NCBI RefSeq assembly: GCF_010119195.1
Contig: NZ_WRXL01000007.1
Span: 1 to 64,000, forward strand
DNA from: Haloarcula salina
GTDB lineage: Archaea > Halobacteriota > Halobacteria > Halobacteriales > Haloarculaceae
Direction: 5' to 3'
DNA: 64,000 bases
Shown one piece after another: positions 57,214 through 64,000 of the stretch (its first letter is position 1; each line of letters begins with the position of its first letter). A program made the position numbers and the translations under genes. Below the pieces are notes generated by a model. That model had not been told where the DNA came from. It ran no database searches and saw only the letters and a list, made by a program, of their open reading frames with translations.

Positions 57214-57716
57214 GAGTCGCCGTCACCGGCACGCCGGGCACGGGCAAGACCACGGCCACGGACCGCCTCACCACCGACCTCGAGGTGTGTCACCTGAACG
57301 AAGTCATCAAAGACGAGGGGTTCTCGACTGGGGTGGACGAGGACCGCGGGAGCCTCGTCGCCGACCTCGACGCGCTGGCCGAGTGGCTGAGCGACCGGGA
57401 GGACGTGCTGTTCGAGTCCCACCTCGCCCACCACTTCGACGCCGACCGCGTCGTCGTCCTCCGAGCCCATCCCGACACCGTCGTCGAGCGGCTCCGCGAG
57501 CGAGGCGACGACGACGCGAAGGCCTACGAGAACGCCGAGTCGGAGGCCCTCGACGTGGTTCTGAGCGAGGCCGTCGAGGAACACGGCGTCGAGTCGGTCT
57601 ACGAGGTCGACACGACCGAGCGCGACCCCGACGCGGTGGCCGCCGAGATCGAGGCCGTCGTCGCCGGGGAGCGCGAACCGAGCGCGGGGACCGTCTCGTA
57701 CATCGACTGGCTATGA
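57210..57716 (+). CDS. adenylate kinase family protein (AK6/Fap7-like)
   Basis: 168 residues from a GTG that overlaps the hisC stop. P-loop VAVTGTPGTGKTTATDRL, then VCHLNEVIKDEGF and the lid YENAESEALDVVL. Fap7/AK6 proteins are ATPases that assist final small-subunit ribosome maturation, as well as nucleotide kinases. It sits between hisC and a phospholipid synthase gene, coupled at both ends by overlapping starts and stops. Confidence 0.9.
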   Translation: MRVAVTGTPGTGKTTATDRLTTDLEVCHLNEVIKDEGFSTGVDEDRGSLVADLDALAEWLSDREDVLFESHLAHHFDADRVVVLRAHPDTVVERLRERGDDDAKAYENAESEALDVVLSEAVEEHGVESVYEVDTTERDPDAVAAEIEAVVAGEREPSAGTVSYIDWL

Positions 57717-58321
57717 CGCTCGACAGATTCCGACCGCTGGCCGACCGCATGCTCGCGCCGTTCGTCAGCGCCGCCAAAGGCGTCGGCCTGTCGCCGAACG
57801 GCGTCAGCGTCATCGCCTTCCTGCTGGCGCTCGGGGCCGGGGGCGTCTACGCCGTCGCCGCCCGTGACCCCCTGCTGTACCTCGTCGGGGCCGTCCTCGT
57901 CTTCCTGAACGGCTGGCTCGACCTCGTCGACGGCGCGCTGGCCCGCGAACTGAACGTCGCCTCCTCGGGCGGCGACCTGCTGGATCACGTCCTCGACCGC
58001 TACGCCGACATCGGCATCATCGTCGGCCTCGCCGCCGGCGTCGGCCAGTGGGTGCTCGGCATCGCCGCCGTCACCGGCGTCCTGATGACCTCCTACCTCG
58101 GGACGCAGGCCCAGGCGGTCGGCCTCGACCGCGTGTACGGCGGCCTGCTCGGGCGCGCCGACCGACTCGCCCTCGTGGGCGTGGTCACCGGCGTCGCGGC
58201 GTTCGTTCGGCCGTCGCTGGCGGACCTGACGCTCGTGGGCTGGCTGCTGGTCGTCTTCGCCGTCGTCGGCCACGTCACCGCGGCTCAGCGGTTCTATCAC
58301 GCGATGGCCGCGCTCGAGTAG
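57713..58321 (+). CDS. CDP-alcohol phosphatidyltransferase family protein
   Basis: 202 residues, about six membrane helices. Signature D-x2-D-G-x2-A-R-x8-G-x3-D-x3-D is complete in DLVDGALARELNV..GDLLDHVLD. It attaches a polar headgroup to CDP-archaeol-type lipid; in archaea one candidate is archaetidylinositol-phosphate synthase, but the headgroup is not decided by sequence. The ATG overlaps the kinase TGA (ATGA). Confidence 0.9.
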   Translation: MTLDRFRPLADRMLAPFVSAAKGVGLSPNGVSVIAFLLALGAGGVYAVAARDPLLYLVGAVLVFLNGWLDLVDGALARELNVASSGGDLLDHVLDRYADIGIIVGLAAGVGQWVLGIAAVTGVLMTSYLGTQAQAVGLDRVYGGLLGRADRLALVGVVTGVAAFVRPSLADLTLVGWLLVVFAVVGHVTAAQRFYHAMAALE

Positions 58322-58330
58322 CTCAGCGCA

Positions 58331-58338
58331 CCATTTAT
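58331..58338 (+). promoter_or_regulatory. TATA box of the aMBF1 gene
   Basis: CCATTTAT(AC) lies about 26-33 bases before the ATG at 58364. Confidence 0.6.
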
Positions 58339-58363
58339 ACCGCGGCCCGTCCAAGCCGTCGGT

Positions 58364-58894
58364 ATGGTTCAGTGCGAGATGTGCGGCAAGGAGGTCTCAT
58401 CTCCCAACCGCGTCAAAATCGAGGGGGCCGAACTCGACGTCTGCGACGAGTGCACCGACTTCGGCACGGAGGTCAAGACGGAGGACTCGTCGTCGTCCGC
58501 GTCGACGAAGTACTCGACGTCGTCTTCGTCGTCGTCGAGCGGGTCGTCGTCCTCGTCGTCGAGCTCGTCCTCCGGCGGCTCCTCGCGCCGCCGTCGCGAC
58601 ATGTTCGACGAGATGGACGAGGTCGCACAGGACTACCACGAGCGCATCCGGGAGGGTCGCGAGGCGCAGGGCCTGAGCCAGGAGGACCTCGCCCGACAGC
58701 TCAACGAGAAGGCGAGCCTCATCCGAAAGCTCGAACAGGGCAACTCCCTGCCGAGCGACACCGTCCAGAAGAAGCTCGAAAGCGCGCTCGACATCTCCCT
58801 GAGCGCTGGCGGTAGCGCCGACGACACCGAGTGGTCGAGCGGCGAGAGCAGCGGCGAGTACACGCTCGGCGACGTGGTCAAGCGAAAGGACTGA
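58364..58894 (+). CDS. multiprotein bridging factor aMBF1
   Basis: 176 residues. N-terminal zinc ribbon (CEMCGKEV and CDECTDFG), a serine-rich linker (about residues 45-70, long runs of Ser codons), and a C-terminal Cro-type helix-turn-helix (EGREAQGLSQEDLARQLNEKASLIRKLEQGNSLPS). In eukaryotes MBF1 bridges activators to TBP; in archaea aMBF1 binds ribosomes. Haloarchaeal orthologues share this order. Confidence 0.92.
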   Translation: MVQCEMCGKEVSSPNRVKIEGAELDVCDECTDFGTEVKTEDSSSSASTKYSTSSSSSSSGSSSSSSSSSSGGSSRRRRDMFDEMDEVAQDYHERIREGREAQGLSQEDLARQLNEKASLIRKLEQGNSLPSDTVQKKLESALDISLSAGGSADDTEWSSGESSGEYTLGDVVKRKD

Positions 58895-58922
58895 GACGGC
58901 AGTCGTCGGCAGGCGGTGACGG

Positions 58923-59483
58923 CTACAGCTGGAGGTCGTGTTTGTCCACGTCGAGTTCCGCCGCGAGCGAGTCGACGTTCGCCGAGATTTCGTCGATGTC
59001 GGCCTGTAACTGCTGGTAGCGCTTGCTCTCCTGTAGCTCCGCCTTCGACTTCTCGACTCGGAGGACGTTCCGCTTGAGCTTCTTCGACGTGAGCGTCTGC
59101 AGGCGGTCGTTGTACTCGCGGATCTTGTACAGACGGTCGACCACGTCCCGGAGGTCGTCGCGCGTCACGGGCTTGACGAGGTAGTCGTCGACGCGCATCT
59201 CGATGATGTCGAAGTCGGGGTTGACCGCGGTGACCATCGCGACGCGACAGCGGAGGCCCCGCTCCTCGATCTCTGCGAGGACTTCGTTGCCGGAGACGAC
59301 GGGCATCCGGCGGTCCAGCAGGACCACGTCGACGTCGTTCGAGAGGAGTTCGAGCCCCTCTTCGCCGCTATAGGCCGTCTGGACGTCGTACTGGTCGCGC
59401 AGGTAGTCGGTGTAGAGGTCCGCGAGATGCTGTTCGTCCTCGACGATCAGTACGGTCGGTGTGTCCGAGTCCCCTGCAGTCAC
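58923..59483 (-). CDS. response regulator with HalX domain
   Basis: 186 residues from GTG. Receiver: acidic pair VEDEQ, phospho-Asp in [13 protein letters not shown], Lys in LVKPVT. The C-terminal HalX domain (about 115-186) is a haloarchaea-specific helical output, probably forming a coiled coil ([25 protein letters not shown]). Histidine kinase genes lie elsewhere in the window but none is adjacent. A TATA-like AATTATTACC lies about 35-42 bases upstream. Confidence 0.92.
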   Translation of the reverse strand: MTAGDSDTPTVLIVEDEQHLADLYTDYLRDQYDVQTAYSGEEGLELLSNDVDVVLLDRRMPVVSGNEVLAEIEERGLRCRVAMVTAVNPDFDIIEMRVDDYLVKPVTRDDLRDVVDRLYKIREYNDRLQTLTSKKLKRNVLRVEKSKAELQESKRYQQLQADIDEISANVDSLAAELDVDKHDLQL

Positions 59484-59633
59484 GGCTTGTCTCCTATCGT
59501 GTATCGGCTCGACGGTAATAATTGTCTCCCTCGGCTCAGCGCTGGTTTTCGCGAGCTCACACCAGGTGCCCGACTCGCCCGCGCCACGGTCGGCTTCGCA
59601 ACCTATTTGCCGGCCCCAGCCGGTGCTTCCGGT

Positions 59634-60281
59634 ATGTTCGTCCTTGTCAATCTGAAGGCGTACCCGTGTGACCCGGTAGAGGTAGCGACCGCCGCGGCCG
59701 ACGTGAGCGACGACGCGGACGTGCGCGTCGCCGTCGCCCCGCAGGCGGCTCACATCGACGCCGTCGCCGAGACGGGCGTCGAGACCTGGGCCCAGCACGT
59801 CAGCGCCGTCGAACACGGCAGCCACACCGGCAGCACGCTCGCCGAAGCCGTCGCCGACGCCGGCGCGGTCGGGACGCTGCTGAACCACTCGGAGAACCGC
59901 CTCAAGCTCGCCGACATCGACGGCGCGCTGGACGCGGCCGATCGTGCGGACCTCGAAACGATCGTGTGTGCGAACAACCCCGCACAGATCGGCGCGGCCG
60001 CCGCGCTCGATCCCGACGCCGTCGCCGTCGAGCCGCCGGAGCTCATCGGGACCGGCACGCCCGTCAGCAAGGCCGACCCGGACATCGTGACCGGCGCGGT
60101 CGACGCCGCAGCCCGCGTCAACGGCGACGTGGACGTGCTCTGTGGCGCGGGCATCTCCACCGGCGAGGATCTCGTCTCCGCGAGCGACCTCGGCGCGACC
60201 GGCGTCCTGCTGGCCAGCGGCGTCGCGAAGGCCGACGACCCGCGGGCGGCGCTGGAAGACCTCGTGGAACCGCTGATCTGA
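59634..60281 (+). CDS. tpiA: triose-phosphate isomerase (archaeal type)
   Basis: 215 residues, shorter than bacterial TIM (about 250) as is usual in archaea. Substrate loop VNLKAY (Asn6, Lys8), catalytic His in LLNHSENRL, catalytic Glu in [10 protein letters not shown], and the phosphate loop [11 protein letters not shown]. It interconverts glyceraldehyde-3-phosphate and dihydroxyacetone phosphate, feeding both glycolysis and glycerol-1-phosphate for lipids. The ATG at 59634 is clear. Confidence 0.95.
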   Translation: MFVLVNLKAYPCDPVEVATAAADVSDDADVRVAVAPQAAHIDAVAETGVETWAQHVSAVEHGSHTGSTLAEAVADAGAVGTLLNHSENRLKLADIDGALDAADRADLETIVCANNPAQIGAAAALDPDAVAVEPPELIGTGTPVSKADPDIVTGAVDAAARVNGDVDVLCGAGISTGEDLVSASDLGATGVLLASGVAKADDPRAALEDLVEPLI

Positions 60282-60308
60282 CCGACCGGAAAAACGCCGG
60301 CTTACCGC

Positions 60309-62093
60309 TCAGTTCTCGCCGTCGAGAAACGCCGATTCGAGTCGCGAGACCACCGTCTCCACCACGTCGTCGTCCAGGTCGCGCTCGCTCTCCTCGCGGA
60401 CGAGGTCCCGGAGTCGGTAGCCGTACTTGCCGCGGCCCACGTGCTCGACGAACCCTTCGAGCCGGAGCGTTCGGTTGCGGGCGTAGGCGGCCGTGCGGTC
60501 GCCCGAGCCGCCGGCAGAGAAGTGGGCGTTCAACGGCGTTCCCGGTCCCTGCTCGCCGTAGTAGGCGAGCATCCGGCGGGTCTTGGGCTCCAGGTCCTCG
60601 ATAGCCGCGAGCACCGCCTCGTAGACGGGCGGCCCGTCGAAGTCGTCGTCGCCCTCCTCGCCCCCTCGGTCGTTGGACTGCTCCGCCTCGACGGCGTCGG
60701 CGATGGCCGCCGCGAACGCGGCGTCTGAATCCGACCCATCGGCGTGTCCGTTGGTCGACGCGGCCGTCGTGCCGCCGTCGGTGCTCGCACCGTCGGACGC
60801 CGCGGCGTCGCCGTTCGTCGACGGGCCGTCGCTCCCGCCGTTCATCGCCGCCCCGCCGTCTTCGAACGCGCTGAAGGCGTCGCCGAAACCGCCGCCGGAG
60901 GTCGTGTCCGCCGGCTGGTCCGCCGCACCGTCGGGCTGGCCCGCCTCGCCGTCGGTCGCGTCTGTCCCGGTCGCGTCCGCGTCGTCGGAGAACCGATGAC
61001 GGCGTCGGCGCATGTTCTCCTGCTCGGTCCGGCCGGGGTTGTACCCCTCCGCCTGGGTCAGCATCGCCTCGGTGAACTGCTCGGCCATCCGCGAGAGGTC
61101 GCGGGCGTCCTGCAGTTCCGTCTCCAGTTCGGCGATGCGCGAGTTCTTCTTGTCCAGTTCCTCACGAAGGTCCGTGATGCGGCTCTCCGTCGCCTTCTGT
61201 TCCTCGCTGATGGTCTCCAGTTCGGAGACGAGGTCCTCGCTGACCGACTTGAGTTCGGGGCGCTCGAAGTCGTCCAGTCCCGGCGTCGCGCCGGCGTCGA
61301 AGGTCTGCTTGCGGTGGAACTGGACCCGCCGGACCTCCTCGGCCCAGTCGTTCATCATGAACGCCTCGCCGTCGTCCAGGTCCTCGACGGCGTCGGCGTA
61401 CTTGTTGTCGAGGATGCGCCCGACGACCTTCGTGTCGTTGTTCCACGTCAGTCGGTGCCACACCAGCCAGTCGCACTGGGTGATGTAGTCCTTCTTCACG
61501 TCGGCCGGTCGCTGGCTGATGCCGACGATGCCGAGGCCGTGTTTCCGGCCGCGCTTCCCGATCTTGATGAGCATCTTCCCGACCTCGCCCATCCCGCCCT
61601 TCTCGGGGATCCACTCGTGGCACTCCTCGACGAGCATCAGGAACGGCTGTTTCTGTTTCTTCGCCTTGGCGAACAGCTGTTTGGCGACCTCGGTAAGCAG
61701 CGCCTCGGCCTCCTCCTCGTCGAGGAAGGAGGACACGTCGAGGATGATGGGGACGTTCTGTTCGAGCGCCAGCGAGGCGATCTTGCCGGCGTGCTCCTCG
61801 GTGACCTGGATGTCGCACTCCTCGTCGCCGCCGACGTGGAGGATCTCGTACTCCTCTTTGAGCCCGTAGTACTCGCCGTCGATGTCCACGACGAGCAGGC
61901 CGAATCCGTTGTCGAGCAGCTTCTCGGCGATGACGCTCGCCGTATTGCTCTTGCCCGAGCCGCTCTTGCCGGTGACGAAGCCGCGGCCGGTCAGCAGTTC
62001 GACGACCGGCAAATCGACGGTCTCGCCCGGTTCCCCGTTCCCACCCGGCCCGGCGCTCGTCGTCGCGACGGTTATCTGTTCGGTCTCTGCCAT
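60309..62093 (-). CDS. HerA-like ATPase (DUF87 family)
   Basis: 594 residues. Walker A GKSGSGKSN (residues 42-50), Walker B region PFLMLVEECHEWIP, arginine-finger-type residues in GRKHGLGIVGISQRP. After the ATPase there is a coiled coil (about 280-335, ELDKKNSRIAELETELQDA), a long disordered Asp/Gly/Thr-rich stretch (about 360-475), and a C-terminal winged-helix-like segment (AYYGEQGPGTPLNAHFSAGG). It resembles the HerA DNA translocase of archaeal end resection, but no nurA gene is adjacent. Confidence 0.88.
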   Translation of the reverse strand: MAETEQITVATTSAGPGGNGEPGETVDLPVVELLTGRGFVTGKSGSGKSNTASVIAEKLLDNGFGLLVVDIDGEYYGLKEEYEILHVGGDEECDIQVTEEHAGKIASLALEQNVPIILDVSSFLDEEEAEALLTEVAKQLFAKAKKQKQPFLMLVEECHEWIPEKGGMGEVGKMLIKIGKRGRKHGLGIVGISQRPADVKKDYITQCDWLVWHRLTWNNDTKVVGRILDNKYADAVEDLDDGEAFMMNDWAEEVRRVQFHRKQTFDAGATPGLDDFERPELKSVSEDLVSELETISEEQKATESRITDLREELDKKNSRIAELETELQDARDLSRMAEQFTEAMLTQAEGYNPGRTEQENMRRRRHRFSDDADATGTDATDGEAGQPDGAADQPADTTSGGGFGDAFSAFEDGGAAMNGGSDGPSTNGDAAASDGASTDGGTTAASTNGHADGSDSDAAFAAAIADAVEAEQSNDRGGEEGDDDFDGPPVYEAVLAAIEDLEPKTRRMLAYYGEQGPGTPLNAHFSAGGSGDRTAAYARNRTLRLEGFVEHVGRGKYGYRLRDLVREESERDLDDDVVETVVSRLESAFLDGEN

Positions 62094-62244
62094 GCGTTTC
62101 TGTCCAAAGGGAGACGCGCGCGGCCCATAACTCTCCGTCAGACGACAGTCAACAGGACAACAGGTCGCTGGACCGCCGCGACCGGGGGAACGGCTATTGC
62201 CGTGGCACGCCTTGTCGTAGTCGAGTCGACGACTGGGGGAGCCT

Positions 62245-62592
62245 ATGGATCGCTACGAAACGTTCGTTGAGGACGGGACCGTCTACGTCGGGAGCGACGA
62301 CGGCCCGCTGGAAATCGCGTCGGTCGAGGACGTTCTCGACGCCGTGGGCGGCCCGGCGTGGACGGTTACCTACTCCGACGCCGAGAAGGAGCGCTACGCC
62401 GGGATGGACACCAGCGACGAGGGGCTGGTGGTCGACGTGGTGGACATGCTCCACGCGATGACCCACAGCCAGCGGTTCGTCGACACGCTCGCGGCCCACC
62501 CGACGGCCGTTCCGGCCGACGACACCATCTCGCCGCGGGCCGGCCTGTTCGTCGGGAAACTCCTGGAGAACCTCGAAAACGGCGTGTCCTGA
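62245..62592 (+). CDS. small conserved haloarchaeal protein
   Basis: 115 residues, acidic and soluble. MDRYETFVEDGTVYVGSDDGPLEIASVEDVLDAVGGPAWTVTYS and a helical second half. No family is recognised. It is divergent from the HerA-like gene and convergent with the polymerase gene. Confidence 0.65.
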   Translation: MDRYETFVEDGTVYVGSDDGPLEIASVEDVLDAVGGPAWTVTYSDAEKERYAGMDTSDEGLVVDVVDMLHAMTHSQRFVDTLAAHPTAVPADDTISPRAGLFVGKLLENLENGVS

Positions 62593-62627
62593 CCACGGCG
62601 GGTCGTCGTCGGTCACCGCTCGCCCGG

Positions 62628-63971
62628 TCAGCGGAAATCCGCGAGCGTGGTCTGTCCCGCGGGGAGTGCGACCGCCCCAGCGTCGGCGCTCGTCCCATCG
62701 ACATCGCCGCCGGTATCCTCGCCGCCGTCGTCGTCGGCCTCGTCCGCGAACGCGCCGAGGCCCGCTTGTCCGTCTTCGTCCGTCGCCTCAGCGTCGTCAG
62801 TCCCGTCGGCTGTGTCGCCGGACTCGCCGCCGAAGCCCCCGAGGCTGGCCTGCTCGCCGGCCGAGAAGTCGAGGTTCGAGACGCGGACGCCGACCTTGCG
62901 GACGCGCTCGCCCTCGAACTCCCCGAGCAAGTCGAGCGCGGTCCGGCGGACCAGCGACGGCTCGTCGATCGGCCCCGGGAGCGAGCGAGCGCGTGTGTGG
63001 ACGTCGAACGGCGGCGTCACGACCTTGATACCGATTGTCTGGTAGCGCGCGCCCTTCCGCCGGGCGCGGTCGGCGACGGCCGCCGCGAGGGTGTTCACCC
63101 GCCGGTACGTGGTCGCCGAGTCGTCGGTCGCCTCGGTGAACGCGGACTCCCGCGAGAGGCTCTTGGGGTCGCCTTTCGGCGTCACCGCGCGCTCGTCCTC
63201 GCCGCGAGCGTACCGGCGTATTTCGCGGCCGCGCTCGCCGAAGCGCCGGTCCAGTCGCTCCGGGTCCGCGGCCGCCAGGTCCCCCGCCGTCTCGATGCCC
63301 AGTTCGTCGAGTTCGCGGGCCGTCACCGGGCCGACGCCGTGAACGTCCTCCACGGGGAGGTCGGCGAAGAACTCGCGGACGGTCCCCGGTTCGACGACGA
63401 CGAGGCCGTCCGGCTTGTCTCGGTCGCTCGCCACCTTCGCCGCGCTCATCGTCGGCGCGACGCCGACGCTCGCCGCGACTCCGACCTCCGACTCGACGCT
63501 GGCTTTCAGGTCGTCCGCCCACGCTTCGACGCCGTCCCAGCCGACCCGGTCCGTCACGTCGAGGTACGCCTCGTCGATGCTCACCTCACGGACCACGTCC
63601 GCCTCCTCGCGGAGGATCGCCCGCACGTCGGCGGCCACGGACTCGTAGAACTCCATGTCGACGGGGCGGTAGAACCCCGCGTCGTCCACGTCCAGTTCGG
63701 GGTCGTCGACGGCGTCGACCTTGCGGGGCAGTCGCTCCAGCGCCTCGGAGATGGCCATCGCCGACTCGACGCCGTACTCTCGCGCTTCGTAGCTCGCCGT
63801 GGCGACGGCCCCGTGGGCGTCGCCGCTCTCGTAGCCCATTCCGACAACCAGCGGTTCGCCGTCGAGGGCCGGCTCCCGGCGCTGTTCGCAGGCCGCGTAG
63901 AAGCAGTCCATATCGACGTGCGCGACGACCTGCTCGGGCCGATTCGTCCCGGGGAGCCGCGCGGCGTCCAT
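62628..63971 (-). CDS. dinB: DNA polymerase IV (Y family)
   Basis: 447 residues. Motifs: AHVDMDCFYAACEQRREP (first catalytic Asp), ATASYEAREYGVESAM, and the YSIDEAYLDVTD-type site in EVSIDEAYLDVTD. HhH region VHGVGPVTARELDELGI. The C-terminal acidic tail (about residues 385-440) ends QTTLADFR, a PCNA-interacting PIP box. It performs translesion synthesis. The ATG at 63969-63971 gives MDAARLPGTN; a TTG further up is less likely. The gene runs to within 29 bases of the window end, so its promoter is cut. Confidence 0.94.
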   Translation of the reverse strand: MDAARLPGTNRPEQVVAHVDMDCFYAACEQRREPALDGEPLVVGMGYESGDAHGAVATASYEAREYGVESAMAISEALERLPRKVDAVDDPELDVDDAGFYRPVDMEFYESVAADVRAILREEADVVREVSIDEAYLDVTDRVGWDGVEAWADDLKASVESEVGVAASVGVAPTMSAAKVASDRDKPDGLVVVEPGTVREFFADLPVEDVHGVGPVTARELDELGIETAGDLAAADPERLDRRFGERGREIRRYARGEDERAVTPKGDPKSLSRESAFTEATDDSATTYRRVNTLAAAVADRARRKGARYQTIGIKVVTPPFDVHTRARSLPGPIDEPSLVRRTALDLLGEFEGERVRKVGVRVSNLDFSAGEQASLGGFGGESGDTADGTDDAEATDEDGQAGLGAFADEADDDGGEDTGGDVDGTSADAGAVALPAGQTTLADFR

Positions 63972-64000
63972 ACCCGTCTCTACGCGTACTCGCAAAAAAA

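Noticed and set aside
60860-61020. Frameshift or fusion in the HerA-like gene because of the unusual low-complexity stretch
   Set aside because: The frame is continuous; acidic disordered linkers are common in haloarchaeal proteins.

Overview
The window is chromosomal DNA of a haloarchaeon (class Halobacteria). The GC content is high, the proteins are strongly acidic, and many genes have a TATA box about 25-33 bases before the start codon, so their transcripts are probably leaderless. Diagnostic genes are the HalX response regulator, halocyanins, aMBF1, topoisomerase VI and archaeal-type SucCD. Genes are tightly packed, often with 4-base ATGA overlaps. I see no insertion sequence, prophage, CRISPR array or rRNA. 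The genus cannot be fixed from the sequence alone. || Layout. 1-8.5 kb: end of a type II NADH dehydrogenase, then gyrB-gyrA divergent from top6B-top6A. 8.5-17.2 kb: MBL hydrolase, DNA ligase, an archaeal pilus/secretion pair (ATPase and two-domain membrane platform), small membrane and unknown genes, sirtuin. 17.4-22.4 kb: sucCD, two histidine kinases, a zinc-finger protein. 22.4-29.5 kb: SRPBCC protein, a three-gene ABC exporter whose first permease is fused to a PrsW-like intramembrane protease, aldo/keto reductase, macro-domain protein. 29.6-37 kb: hybrid kinase, HAD phosphatase, DJ-1 protein, Tat-exported sugar dehydrogenase, then a metal section (DtxR/MntR regulator, GDT1-type Mn transporter, Lrp-TRASH regulator). 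37-46.3 kb: UbiB kinase, Fe-S photolyase, two halocyanins with a winged-helix/DUF7521 pair, FAH-family enzyme, TyrA and an Rsm22-like methyltransferase. 46.3-52 kb: SurE, EamA transporter, micro-proteins, HD phosphohydrolase, peroxiredoxin, TatA, tRNA-Arg(CCT). 52-64 kb: GMC oxidoreductase, CopD-like protein, CheC, hisC-adenylate kinase-CDP-alcohol transferase operon, aMBF1, HalX regulator, triose-phosphate isomerase, HerA-like ATPase, DNA polymerase IV. || The most unusual signal is recurrent duplication of gene 3' ends. Downstream of gyrA, sucD and tRNA-Arg there are extra copies of that gene's own 3' terminus. They are separated by short hairpins with a shared core, GA-GCGAAGC-GA or the compensated variant GA-ACGGAGT-GA. 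The ligase gene shows a simpler tandem repetition of its 3' end. In the sucD copy an 81-bp two-hairpin unit is flanked by a 5-bp direct repeat (GGCGT). The core contains the d(GCGAAGC) mini-hairpin, known for exceptional stability in single-stranded DNA. This suggests a family of tiny hairpin elements that settle at gene ends and regenerate the terminus. A second theme is regulation: palindromes sit just downstream of TATA boxes at the Mn-regulator operon, the GMC oxidoreductase and a halocyanin gene.
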